The notes beneath the pieces are model-generated. The model was not told the DNA's origin and did not search any database. It saw nothing but the letters and a program-made list of their open reading frames with translations. The translations under genes and the position numbers were made by a program. 64,000 nt of DNA, taken from Altica lythri (taxonomy: Eukaryota > Arthropoda > Insecta > Coleoptera > Chrysomelidae). Of the stretch, positions 1-10,890 are shown piece by piece; position 1 is the first letter of the stretch, and each line of letters starts with the position of its first letter. The DNA lies in assembly GCA_964028335.1 (NCBI GenBank), contig OZ034802.1, positions 72,700,967 through 72,764,966 on the forward strand, in the 5' to 3' direction.

Positions 1-179
1 CAGATAAGGTGATAATAAAAGAAGCTGAAACTCCATATTTAGGAGCAGAACCATCTTTGTGAAGTAGTACAGTATTAGAAAAATTAAGAAAGAAGTGGAT
101 AGAGAAAAAGCCAATACTGGAACGATCTAGAAGGACTTAGACAACCGAAGATGCTCCTGGAAAACCATGACGAAAAAAG

Positions 180-480
180 GTCTTTCAGCTGTCTAAACAT
201 CAGTAAAAACAACCTCCGTGTTATAACAGGAGTATTAACCGATTAAAAGAACACATGAAGAAACTAGGATTGGTAGACGAAGCAAAATGCAGATTCTGTA
301 AGGAAGAGGCAAAACTCCATTACACATAATCTCAGAATGCATTGCCTTACGTAATTCTAAAGTCAAATACCTAGGATCATACGAAATAAAAGAGGAATAT
401 CTACCTAGCTTAAAGCCCAACAATATCCCAAACTTTCTAAGAAAGATGGGACTAGAACAGCTGTTATAAGTCTGAGAAAG
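180..480 (+). pseudogene. Non-LTR retrotransposon ORF2 3' end, fragment A
   Basis: Read on the + strand, 240-310 gives LKEHMKKLGLVDEAKCRFC followed by an acidic stretch, the C-terminal cysteine region that follows RNase H in many insect LINEs. A frame change then gives NALRNSKVKYLGSYEIKEE-like residues and a stop near 468. A second copy of the same family lies on the opposite strand at 28180-28520 and has the same order of motifs. Both are 5'-truncated and broken by stops, so this is a dead copy. The exact clade cannot be set without the RT domain. Confidence 0.6.
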
Positions 481-560
481 TATCAGAATTATAGCAAGAA
501 AAGGGGAACAATATAGATCTTATAGGTCGCAGTTACCTATATCTGTGACCCCTGATTACG

Positions 561-1335
561 TACAGGTAAGATGATATAGAATCCAAAATTTACTGAAATA
601 CCACAATTATATTGCAAATTATAAAGAAAAAGCATTCTAGACATAACTAAGCGATCATATCCGATCAAATCCAAAAGAAGCGATTGATGGTCCGTTCAAA
701 TACTCCATCAATTTGTATATTAAATTTTAGATGGAGCCAGTTGAAAGTCAAACCGATTAAATAGTAATTTGTTATAAATTGGTTTAATTAGTTTTTATCG
801 CATTTGTTTATTTATCTTAAAAAAACTGAATTCAATGCACACCTGCATGAGTGCAAGGTCATGACCATTTAATGATGACACTTCCATTCCTGATAATTTT
901 TCAATGTTAGTGTTCGATACAATTATTGTTTAGCAATTAATTTCAACCTATACATAATTTCAATGTTTGCATACGATATGAACTTGACACAGAAATCCTA
1001 AACAACATTTAGTTTATTTCTGTGGAAAATTTGATTATAATAGATTAAATGTTTAAGTGATTTTAACTTGATTTTATGTAACCCTGTAGATTTTTTTAGG
1101 TACTTAACTTGTTGTTAAGATTTTGCACCAAGGTAATTACCATAATTTGCAGAATTAAGGTATATTAACAGAAATATGGAGGCATAATAAAATTGATAAT
1201 AATCAACTTTTTTCTATATAATGTCCTTAATATTTTACCATGAGGTGTTTTATTCATCAAAGTAATATGTAATTTTAATAAATTTACAAACTCAATCAAT
1301 TCCCTTATTAAGCTTTTTCATATATGTTTTTATTA
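561..1335. other. AT-rich stretch, no gene seen
   Basis: No credible exon, RNA or structured repeat is visible. The first part may be 3' untranslated sequence of the LINE fragment just upstream. Confidence 0.4.
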
Positions 1336-1339
1336 AATT

Positions 1340-1670
1340 GAGCTAGAGCTCCACATATGACCCATTGTGCATCCTCCCGTGTGTAGGGATATCCTCACCT
1401 CAGGCTGTCACCAGGCCTAGTGATTTAAAATAGGTGATAAGGCTCCCGAGGGGGATCTCCCTGACATCGGCTGGTATAAGCCAGTACTCGCCCAACACGG
1501 ATCTTCTGATTTAAGAAAAAGCAGAGCAGTCATAAATTACGTGTTCTACTGTTTTCTCTTGTTGTTCGCAGCCTCTGCATAGCGGCGATTCTGTTAATTT
1601 CATCCTAAAGAGATTGGCAATTGGCAGTGACCTGACAAGAGGCCCTAAAGAAGTCTCTCAGATTGTCGCT
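1340..1670 (-). pseudogene. Non-LTR retrotransposon C-terminal fragment (second family)
   Basis: The minus strand reads KLTESPLCRGCEQQEKTVEH then VIYDCSAFS, and after one stop RRSVLGEYWLIPADVREIPL. This is the usual Cys-X2-Cys...His...Cys tail downstream of RNase H in LOA/I-group LINEs, followed by the 'LG.Y' segment. It differs from the fragment at 180-480, so it is another family. It lacks RT and RNase H and is dead. Confidence 0.5.
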
Positions 1671-1899
1671 AATTTTTTTACATATCAAACCTTCAAACGC
1701 TTTTTGTAAAATTAAACTCGGTCCACTAGGAAAGCCTAGAATTTTTCAAACATTTTTTTAGGCTTATAAACAATTTGAATAACTTTACGACCTGTAAACA
1801 TATATTTTTTTAAATTCATACACTCAAAAAACAATAAAAGACGCTTCTATTTAAAAAAAGATACATTCGGCTTGCTGGTTGTCAAGATATTGAAAGTCA

Positions 1900-2260
1900 A
1901 AGTTGGCATAAATTTGCCGTTTAACCATAAAAGATAGAGGACTTGTTGAAGTTATACTTCTATTTATGCACTGGATTTGTGTGGGGTTAAACGGCAAAAA
2001 TCATTACATATGTAATGGTGTGAGTAAGAGAGAGACAGAAACACATATAAGGTATCAGTACATTGAAAAGAGATAGATATACAAAAAACAGTCTGAGCTA
2101 ATGTTTTGGAATATCATAGTGACCTCCTATTACATTGTGTTTGACAGATTATTTTATAATTCTGTCACGTAAGTAAACATATAAAGTTTAGTATTTTATA
2201 TTAATCATAATATTCAGTAATGAGTATTGTATGGTAGTCCATACTACCGTAACATGGTTG
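1900..2260. repeat. Dispersed repeat, inverted relative to 21880-22290
   Basis: The stretch from the phrase agaagtataacttct-like at about 1952 through 2250 is the reverse complement, with divergence, of 21880-22290. Shared landmarks are a run of gagagaga with an acatatgtaatgg-type motif, the segment aaaaacagtctgagctaatg, and gtcacgtaagt. The two copies lie 20 kb apart. No coding capacity was found, so the element class is unknown. Confidence 0.6.
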
Positions 2261-2492
2261 CATTATATTTTGCACTATGATGTTTTGTAAACACTTTTTT
2301 TTGTACATTGACATTGATCGTTTTACTGTTTAGTTTTCGTGTTTGAAGTAAGGACACACATCAACTGGTCTTATTTTTCTAAGTATTTATTTAATTGAAC
2401 ACAGTTAATTTAAAAAAAATATATTTCTACTTGCCTGTGTTTGTAGTTATTAAGTTTTATTAGTTAACAGTGATGCCATTGATGTATATTTG

Positions 2493-2702
2493 ATGGCGCC
2501 GAGTGATGATGATATAAATGTGAAAATTACATGCGCGAGTTGTAAACGATCTCTAAAAGGCGAATTAAAATGTACTAAATGTGAAAAACAGTATCATCCT
2601 GCTTGCCTAGTTCGTCTAAAAGGCGCAAAAGTGGTTGGTCAAAATTTAATCATCTGTCCATCATGTGCTGAAACTGAATGTGATGGCGACCATACGTCAT
2701 AA
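2493..2702 (+). CDS. Small PHD-finger-like protein (69 aa)
   Basis: An intact 69-codon ORF. It shows Cys14, Cys17, Cys27, Cys30, His35, Cys38, Cys55 and Cys58, a C4HC3 arrangement with the spacing of a PHD/RING-like zinc-binding fold (CKRSL...CTKCEKQYHPACL...CPSC). The domain occupies nearly the whole product, flanked by short acidic tails. I chose the ATG at 2493 because the preceding in-frame codon is TTG. PHD fingers usually read histone tails, but similar stand-alone fingers also occur at the start of insect retrotransposon and transposon proteins. The ORF sits between dispersed repeats, which favours a transposon origin. It could also be a first exon. It is not recognised as a named gene. 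Confidence 0.45.
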   Translation: MAPSDDDINVKITCASCKRSLKGELKCTKCEKQYHPACLVRLKGAKVVGQNLIICPSCAETECDGDHTS

Positions 2703-2939
2703 TATAAAATACAGTGCTATTTGTTTGGTCGAGCACTTTCTTTAAACAGAAGAGGTTCAGCATCTAAGTGTCTTTGGTTATGACCCGAGCTCTTATTTTT
2801 GTCGTGTACAGAATAAACGTGGTGGAGCTATGATTTTGGCAAAACATGGTATGGAGGTAAATCCTTTAAAAATGATCGAAAACTTATCAGTTGAAGGACG
2901 AAACATCTGGTACTTAAGACGGACCTCGTCTCCAGGAAA

Positions 2940-3900
2940 TGTTATGCAAATTTGATACAAAATCAGTGTGTACTCGGTACTAGGAGGTTTTTGAGGTCGC
3001 TGAACACGAATATCATATAATGATTTTGCTAAATCATTCGCATAAAAATTTATGAATCCGGGCGCGTGCATAGAAGTATAACTTCTGCCGGCAGTCCCAC
3101 TGACTGCCACACCCTTTTTTTTAACTTTGACCATCAATATCTCGGCAACCAGTAAGCCAAATATATCTTTTTTTAAGATTCCTTTTATGTTCTTCAAGTG
3201 TATAAATTTTGAAATTAATATAAAGTTATTTAAAATGTTTATAGGCCTGATGTTTAAAAATTTTTTAAAAATTCTAGGTTCTTCTAGCGGAACGATTTTA
3301 ATTTTACAAAAAGCGTTTTAAAGTTTGAGCCTTTCTTGATATGTAAAAAATTCGCGAATATCTGAGAGCCTTATTTAGGGCCTAGTATGAATTTGGAAAT
3401 TTTTTTTCTTGTAGACTGGATTACAAACAAATACATACAAACACTATCCGACCGAACTTAACGAAATTTAACAGACGTGCTAATCATATTTAAAAGTTTT
3501 TCTAGCGGAATATAGGGATTAAAGGTAATTTTGGAAGGTCAAAATCATTTAAAGAATAAACTTTATGTTTTTGTACTTTTTTCCCAATTATTGCTACTCT
3601 TCCAACAAACTAACGAAATATTGGGTAAAATTTAATTATTATCTTTTAACTTGTTATAATTGTTTCTCTAGGAGCATTATTTTCCCAATTACACACGAAT
3701 ATATATAGAAGCAAAAAAATGAGAAATTTTCAATTTTAAATATAGCACAGGGTTTGCGACTTTTGCATATCGTGATTATCGATATTGGGCAAATCCTGAA
3801 GGGATTCTAGCAAAAAAATAACTTCCTATGGAAAATGTCCAATCCAAAACATATCCCGCCTAGACTATTGGTAATTGTGATTTTCAAAGCAAAATTTATG
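2940..3900. repeat. Dispersed repeat copy A (partner at 23940-25390)
   Basis: Several blocks match 23940-25390 in the same order: aaccagtaagccaaat, ttcaagtgtataaattttga, tctgagagccttatttaggg, and a final block containing catatcgtgattatcgatat and cctatggaaaa. A unit near 2945-3030 with tcgctgaacacgaatat also resembles the satellite at 34250-35830. The element is non-coding as seen. Copy B carries about 0.9 kb of additional sequence in the middle. Confidence 0.6.
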
Positions 3901-4166
3901 AACAAAAACTTGTTTAGTTAACCAACAATTTCGAACGTTAATTAAATTCTTGTTTCGTTTATCATTTATTCATAACTTGTAATGACAACAATTTTTTTCT
4001 TTACCCACAGTTCTACTATAATTAAAGTATGGAAATAAACACTAATTGTTTTATTTTTTATATAAATATCACATATAGCTACAGATGTTTAATTTAGTTA
4101 ATAAATTATAATAGTCATTACTCATTTTATATAAATCAAATTAAAAAAATATCGCTTATAATAGAA
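3901..4166. other. AT-rich flank of the Helitron, nothing seen
   Basis: No ORF or repeat could be supported here. Confidence 0.35.
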
Positions 4167-5544
4167 TCTATATATATAAAACTCAAAGGTGACTGACTGA
4201 CTGATTGACTGACTGATATAGTGATCTATCAACGCAGAGCCCAAACCGCTGGACGGATGGGGCTGAAATTTAGCATGCAGGTAGATGTTTTAACGTAGGC
4301 ATCCGCTAAGAAAGGATTTTGATTAATTCCACCCCCAACAGGATAAAATAGGGGATGAAAGTTTGTATGATCTAGCAACGCACAGCTCAAACCGCTGGAC
4401 GGATGGGGCTGAAATTTGGCATGGAGGTAGATGTTATGACGTAGGCATCCGCTAAGAAAGGATTTTGATTAATTCCACCCCCAAGGACATAAAATAGGGG
4501 ATGACAGTTTGTATAAAACTTTGTCAATTTTAAACCGTTCGGGCTGAAAATTTGCATGCATATAGCTACTATGACGAAGGCATCCCCTAAGAAAGGATTT
4601 TGATTAATTCTACCCCTAAGGGAATAAAATAGGCGATAAAAGTTTTTATGAAACTCTGTCAATTTTAAACCGAACGGGCTAAGATTTTGCATGCATATAG
4701 CTACTATAACGTAGGCATCCCCTAAAAAAAGATTTTGATAAATTCCACCCCTAAGGGGATAAAATAGGGGATAAAAGATTATATGAAACTTTGTCAATTT
4801 TAAACCGATCAGGCTGAGATTTTGCATGCATATAGCAACTATGACGTAGGCATCCCTTAAGAAAGAATTTTGATAATTTCTACCCCTAAGGGGATAAACA
4901 AGGGAATGAAAGTTTGTATGAAACTTTGTCAATTTTTAACCGATCGAGCTGAGATTTTGCATGAATGTAGCTACTATGACGTAGGCGTCCCTTAAGAAAG
5001 GATTTTGATAAATTCCACCCACAAGGGGATAAAATGGGGGATGAAAGTTGGTATGAAACTGTGTCAGTTTTAAACCGATCGGGTTGAGATTTTGCATGCA
5101 TATAGCTACTATGACATAGGCTTAGGCATCCTCTAAGAAAGGATTTTGATAAACTCCACCCCTAAGGGATAAAATAGGGATGAAAGTTTGTATGAAACTT
5201 TGTCAATTTCAAACCGATCGGGCTGAGATTTTGCATGCATAAGTATAGCATGCAAGTTTTTAAAGTTTTAAAATAATAATAGTCTAATACCACTCGCGCT
5301 TTACTGAGCGGGGTGTGTGAAGCTGAGACGGTAGCACGCTGCTGCTGACCGACATGGCACTGTTGATAGACGCGTATAGTCTTGAAAATTCAAGAATAAA
5401 TTTGTTTTATTACGTAGTGGTGTACTAAGAAATTACTCTTTTAAATTCCATCCCTAAGTATTTAAAATAGGGGTTGCAAATTTGTATGAAACTCGGTGGC
5501 AAAAAACTAAAGTCCACGCGGATGAAGTCGCGGGCGGCCGCTAG
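4167..5544 (+). mobile_element. Non-autonomous Helitron
   Basis: The left end is TCTATATATATAAA preceded by A at 4166, and the right end is CTAG at 5544 followed by T. This fits Helitron insertion between A and T with TC...CTRR termini. A GC-rich hairpin-capable segment (cacgcgg...gtcgcgggc) lies just before the CTAG, as Helitrons require. The start has a GACT-GACT microsatellite and the interior is a minisatellite. No Rep/helicase gene is present, so it would depend on a partner in trans. The ends are a strong match to the class; the family is not named. Confidence 0.75.
4219..5230. repeat. Minisatellite inside the Helitron, ~8 units of ~135 bp
   Basis: Successive units start near 4219, 4369, 4516, 4649, 4784, 4919, 5053 and 5193. 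Each contains actttgtcaattttaaacc, ggctgagattttgcatgcat, gacgtaggcatcccctaag and ccacccctaaggggataaaa, with a few percent to about 15% divergence by eye. The first two units differ most (ctagcaacgc, gctggacggatggggctg). Long antisense ORFs across this array are a by-product of a unit length divisible by three. Confidence 0.85.
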
Positions 5545-5566
5545 TTTGATATAAAATTATTAAAAT

Positions 5567-5640
5567 AAGATTTTAGATATGACTAAGCGAACTGAGCTGA
5601 TCATATCTGATTGGTGACTTCAGTGGCTAAAATCTTGTTT
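5567..5640. mobile_element. Tiny inverted-repeat element
   Basis: About 74 bp bounded by aagattttag and ctaaaatctt. It sits directly after the Helitron and before the mariner fragment. A miniature MITE is possible but unproven. Confidence 0.3.
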
Positions 5641-6021
5641 AAATATACAAGGTCTCTCGCAAAATAAACAGGACTCCGATACTAGTAGCGCTATCTGTTA
5701 TTGCATTCGATAGATACATCTTTCGTTGATGTTCTGTGAAAATTTCATGACAATCGAACCACTTCACGCCGAGTAATCGGGCTCAAATTACCTTTTTAAC
5801 ATCGGTCGAAAATGAGCTTCGAACGAAGAGCCAAGATTAAGTTCTGTTTTAAACTTGGTCAAATGAAAAGCATCGATTGTTTAGACAAGTTTATAATGAT
5901 GATTGTTTATCGCGCAGCCAAGTCCACGAGTAGTTTACACAATTCAAAGAGGGTCGTGAGTGACTGAAAGACGACGAACACGTTGACCAGCCGAAATTTG
6001 TTATAACGCCAGAAACGTCTA
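5641..6021 (+). pseudogene. Mariner-like element, 5' fragment
   Basis: From 5812 the + strand reads MSFERRAKIKFCFKLGQ, the N-terminal helix-turn-helix start of mariner transposases, then degenerates to a stop. Around 5975-6020 another frame gives DDEHVDQPKFVITPETS, equivalent to the 'DDERPGRP...VTPE' linker of mariner. Sequence before 5812 (acaaggtctctcgcaaaata) is probably the terminal repeat and untranslated leader. The catalytic DDD domain is absent; the match stops exactly where the next pseudogene begins. Confidence 0.6.
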
Positions 6022-6790
6022 AATCAGGTGATCTTGCAGGCCATGGTACAGATCCGCTGCTACCTATCTATCTTTCTTCAAAAGATCCGTCTAAATGCTC
6101 TCTTAGGACAAATAAAAAATGAGCCGGAGCACCATTGTGCTGAAACCACATTTGATTTCTTAGTATTAAAGGAATATCGTCTAAAACAACACCTAATGTG
6201 TTCTGCAAAAAGTTTAAGTACTCAGCTCCAGTTAATCGGTTAAGTAGTAAGTACAATTGGACCTATTAAGCTGTCGCTCAAAATACCTATCTAAATGTTC
6301 AACGAAAAATGTACTTGATGCCTGGATTACAGAATAGTATAGTGACTAAAAACAGTATTTCGTCTAAACCCTGCCTCATCACTAAAAAGAATATCTGCAA
6401 CAAAATAGGCGTCCTCAGCATCATATCTTAAAAACCAGCGGCAAAACTCCAAACGTGCCTGATGCTCTAGTTGATTCAGAGCATGCATTTGTTGGACATG
6501 GTACGGGTAAAGCAGCTGCTTGTAGAGTATTCTTCAAACCAGAGTAGCCCCAATTCCTACCTCAGCTTATATTCTGGATTCTCCTCTACTCGTGCCAAAA
6601 TGACTTCTTCCGTCTCAGAGGTGGAAACTGCCCTTGGTCTCCCGGTATTATAGGACTTTACCTGTATCCTGCAACCTTTTGGTGCAGTCTTCCAAACATA
6701 CAAACTGAAGGCATGTGGCGATTAGGGAAAGCATCTACATACAGACGTAGCGCTTCCCTCGCATTACCATTTGCACGACCGTACATGAAA
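6022..6790 (-). pseudogene. DUF4817/DDE transposase pseudogene
   Basis: The minus strand begins near 6785 with MYGRANGNAREALRLYVDAF then PNRHMP, the HTH (DUF4817) start common in insect genomes. It continues through NTGRPRAVSTSETEE, RWFLRYDAEDAYFVADILFS-DEAGF (the first catalytic Asp region) and RNQMWFQHNGAPAHF (the second Asp replaced by Asn in 'QHDGAPAHF'), and ends with WPARSPDL. Several stops and frameshifts interrupt it. A full-length relative would be roughly 350 residues, so most domains are represented. It abuts a mariner fragment on the opposite strand. Confidence 0.65.
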
Positions 6791-7718
6791 TGCATATCAG
6801 TTTATTCAATATTACTGTAAACAGGCATAGAGAAAATTTGTCCAACAACTAAATAATAGCTAAAAATAATATCCAGATAAAACATTGGTCGAATTTGGTA
6901 AGAGAAGCAAGTTTTTGTAAATGAAAAAAGAGATAATCCAACAATAACACAAAATGCTCAGTAGGTATCTCCGAAACAGTTAATTTGTGGGCATAGGTTT
7001 ATTAAGACTTTTCTGCATATTTTGGGTCATACTACCACCGATTTTACTGTGTGACAATTTTTTTAACACCTTCTAATGTAATCTGAATGGTTAAGCAATC
7101 TTAACTTAACCAATCATTTCTGATTGAAATGATTGTCGACGTCGAAATACTATGCTGTTTATAAATATATTGATGGCGTCAATTGAAAATTTAGTAACAT
7201 CTAATCGTAGCAATTACTTCTTTTTTACTTAATGGGTAAAAATTCATGAGATTATCCAAGTTGATCAAATGTTGACTTAGCGATCTCTACTGATCTAATC
7301 TGATAGAAACAATAAATTAATAGATGGCGTTAATTGAGAATTTAATTTCATCAAAAATTAGCTTCTACGTATAAGTCTTGTTGACGTCATTACTTTTTTT
7401 GATTAGTACTGGCTGAGATTTGTTTAAAGCTATTTATAAACCAATTTGTTTGAGAAAATATAATTATGATAATACTGTAAAACAATTTAGAATTCAAAAT
7501 TGCATCTGGTACACTAATTCCTGGCTATTTAACAAACACACAATGGCTTTATATTTTAAAATTCTTGTAGTGGCTTTTAAATACTGCGTGGTGTACAATA
7601 CAACAAATAAAATGTTAATTTCCAGCAATTGTCATAAATTTTCTTTGCTATTATCCGAGTTCCGACGCCGCGTAACCTGTTGAATAAAACCAATTAAATT
7701 CTTTAATGTGTTTTACAG
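6791..7718. other. Intergenic or intronic AT-rich stretch
   Basis: I see no exon or element here apart from weak runs such as gatggcg(t)caattgaaaattta at 7171 and 7324, which may be a diverged duplication. It may be an intron of the gene that continues at 7719. Confidence 0.3.
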
Positions 7719-10700
7719 ACTCTTTGTACCTTGGAGTTCTTTAATGCCACAAAAGAAAATGTTATAATTGCCGGAAAACTCTCTGAGGACATCGACTACA
7801 CGAAATTGTCCCCACCGGAAATTTTGGCCAAAGAAAAGGTTTGTTTTTATTATATATATTTAATTATTTTTTTATTTGTTTTATGATCACTATTTTCAGA
7901 ATAATATAAAATAGATTAGACACAGAACGAGAAAAAAATGATTAAAACAGGTCTAAGCTTTCCAGCAAGAATAGCAAACGCATGAATTTGGGTAGTCTAA
8001 AATAAAACATGGGTAACCAAAACATAAGAAAACAATTAAATCTAGATTATCAAAAATACACAAGATGAATGAATATCTAAGATAAAAGAAATAATAAAAC
8101 AGAAAATGCCAAATACAAAATAGGGAAAAAGAAAACAAAAATCAATAATGAAATAATTCATAACATTAAATCATAATAAATTAACCAGAGCAGAAATCTC
8201 TAAGTATAATACTTATTAAAAAAGAAAGGTCCAAAAATCCATAAAGTAAAAGAAATTTCTAAAAAGCGAAATGCAGATCACCAAAACTAAATGAGAATAA
8301 AAATGACTCAGAAGGAATAACAAAAACTGTGCAGAATATTAAAAATAGGGTTACAAAAAAACCAGTTATAAAAATGGGGAATAAGAAAATCACAAAAAAA
8401 GAAAAGATATAAATGAATAAGAAGAAAAGAAGTGAATATTGTTCTAAAACAAAAAGAAATAAAAAGAGAAGAAACAATTATAAAACAGTTCAAGAGGAAA
8501 AAAGAAGATGTAAACGAATATGAGATGGAAAGTAAAAGAAACATTAAAACAAGAGAAGATTCATAACACAAGGTCTAAACAAAACTAATAATAATCTAAG
8601 AGAAAGGAGGAATAAAAGAAGTACGAAATACCAAAAATAGTATGATCTCTGTAATAGCGCAACAGTTGAAAAAAAACATAACACTGAGAATAAGAGAAAC
8701 ACCAAAAAAATAAATAAAGGATGTGCAGGATCTTAAACGAGAAAAAAAAAACATAAAACAAATCAAACGACCAGAAATAATTGAAAAACTTAAAAGAAGG
8801 TGAAGCTAATAACAAGCAGAAATATCAAAACCCAGAAAGATATCACTAAGACTAACTGAAATTAATAATAATAGAAGAGAAATCAGAAATAAGAAAAGAG
8901 GTATAATATATCAAAAAGGTATCATGTATCATAAGCACAAAAGCCAAAGAAGTCGATAAAAAAATGGGGATAACAGAAAGAATTAAGAAAGTAAGGGTTG
9001 ATCTAAGACGAAAAAAAAAACAGATGTAAAATCGGAAAATCGCCGATAGTTAAAGAGTTAAAAGAAGGTGAAAAATACCATAACAAGATGGTAAATAATA
9101 GTATATTCTGTAACAAGGTTAGAATAAAAATTCGATACGCGTGGAGAATTCCGAACGCGAGCGTAGCGAGCGAGAGGAACCACGAGTAATCGAATTTTCA
9201 TTCTAACCGTGTAACAGACTGTATTTTCTCCACGACCATGTAATAATTCTGTTTATTTAAATTGAAATATGTAGCAAAACAATTAGAACGTCGCACTGAC
9301 AAACTGAGTGACAGTTTTGAAATTCGTATGGCAATCTATGTTAACGAAAGTAATATTAATCTAAGTGGAAATAGGAATAAGAAAAGAAAACAGATTACTA
9401 AAACCAGAAATTCTGGCTGAAAGAGCACAAAAGTCATAAGCTCATAACTGGAAATAACAGTAAAGCAAAAAAATATATACAAATTAATAAAAATAAAGTA
9501 AAAAATAATAATTTTATCATTTATTTACTTTATTCTTATTAATTTGTATCTTTTTTTGCTATTTTTGTTATTCCTATTCTTGAGTTAAGTGTCAGTACTA
9601 AAAATAATGATTTTATTATTTTTTTGTTTTATTCTTATCAATTTGTATATCTTTTTGCATTTCTATTATTCTCAGTTATGAGCTTTTTGACTTTTGTGCT
9701 ATTTTAGCCAGAATAGTGGTTTTGGTAATCTGTTTTTCTTTTCTTATTCCTACTTCCACCTAGATCATTAATAATTTCGTTTAGTCCTCGTAAAATGTTT
9801 CCATGTTTTAGTGTTGTTTCTTATGGAATTTTTTCACTTTTTTTATTTGCTGTCGTTTCATTGGTTTTACTGTTTGTTTGCCTTGAAACATCCCTTACTT
9901 TCTTTATTTTTATTAATTTCTATATTTTCTATTCTGTTATTTCTGTTATTCCCATTTTTTATGAACTTTCTTGGCATTCGTGCTCTTTTAGTCAAGATAC
10001 TATTTTTGGTATTCTATAATTCCTTTCTTATTTCTGTTTTCTCTTCTACTTCTACTCCCACCTAGATCATTAATAATTTCGTTTAGTCCTCGTAAAATGT
10101 TTCCATGTTTTAGTGTTTTTTGTTATGGAATTTTTTCACTTTTTTTATTTGTTGTCGTTTCATTGGTTTTACTGTTTGTTTGCCTTGAATCATCCCTTAC
10201 TTCCTTTATTTTTATTAATTTATATATTTTCTTTTTTGTTATTTCTGTTATTCCCATTTTTTATGGACTTTCTTGGCATTCGTGCTCTTTTAGTCAAGAT
10301 ACTATTTTTGGTATTCTATAATTCCTTTCTTATTTCTGTTTTCTCTTCTATCATTTTTAATCTCGTTAAGTCCTATATTTCCGTGTTTTGATGTTTTTTT
10401 TATTCTTTACCTTGTTATGGTATACAAAAAAGAAATCACAAAAACAGACGAAAACGTCACAAATAGTTTTAAAGCAAATAAAGGTCCAAAAGATCATAAC
10501 AAAATCTTGTAATCTAGTATCTAAAAAGACTAATGCTATGAAAATCCTGCCATAAAAATTTCATAATTTTTTTAATTATATTTTTTTGAAACATTTAAAA
10601 AATATATATATCTACTATTTTAGATAAGGTGTCAAATTGATTTATATTTATTATATATTTTGTAGGAGGAATGCGTGGATTTGTTGGAGATTATCAGCGA

Positions 10701-10890
10701 TAAAATAAACACGAAAAACACCGATTTCGTGTCTCATTTGCTCCTCTCGATTTTCAAGATGGCAGAAGTTGAAATAATTCCAATTGAACCGAAATCGTCG
10801 TCTACAAGATATTTTTATAAAATTCATCTTTTAGTATTATCGATATTATTTACGAAATTAGTTTATTATATTCAATCCACACCATCGTGA
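7719..10890 (+). CDS. 3' end of an unrecognised gene with a C-terminal hydrophobic anchor
   Basis: Two exons are supported: 7719-7838 (after tgttttacag, before gtttgt) and 10666-10890 (after ttttgtag, ending in TGA). Both junctions are phase 0, and neither exon contains a stop before the terminal one. Together they encode 114 residues: TLCTLEFFNATKENV..., then an acidic/hydrophobic helix-forming region (EECVDLLEIISDKIN, HLLLSIFKMAEVEIIPI), a Ser-rich linker and the hydrophobic segment IHLLVLSILFTKLVYYI, 5 residues before the stop. That tail could be a membrane anchor or a GPI-attachment signal. A poly(A) signal AATAAA lies at 10967-10972. Upstream exons are outside or unrecognised. I do not recognise the family. 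Exon boundaries are inferred from splice sites, frame and codon texture. Confidence 0.55.
7915..10420. repeat. Intron-filling inverted repeat array, ~300 bp units
   Basis: From 7915 to about 9080 the strand is A/G-rich, and from 9515 to 10420 it is T/C-rich; the second half is a loose reverse complement of the first. A clear fold-back centre is near 9512 (taaaaataataattttatca region). Two adjacent direct units of 302 bp start at 9764 and 10066 with cctagatcattaataatttc and are nearly identical. Long ORFs here are low-complexity Phe/Leu translations and not genes. Confidence 0.65.
9109..9350. mobile_element. Foldback element with CGAG-rich core, copy 1
   Basis: Outer arms ttagaataaaaattcgat (9119) and atcgaattttcattctaa (9189) pair almost perfectly, extended by cgtgg/ccacg. 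The loop holds gcgagcgtagcgagcga, a CpG-rich direct heptamer repeat in otherwise AT-rich DNA. The segment up to 9350 is also shared with copy 2 at 12093-12350. It lies at the centre of the intron repeat array. Confidence 0.7.

Noticed and set aside
4387..5101. Long minus-strand ORFs (181 and 71 codons) with repeating residues
   Set aside because: They translate the Helitron minisatellite; the ~135 bp unit is divisible by three, so one frame stays open by chance.
7953..10391. Overlapping Phe/Leu/Tyr-rich ORFs on both strands
   Set aside because: They are low-complexity translations of the A-rich/T-rich intron repeat array, with no domain or start context.
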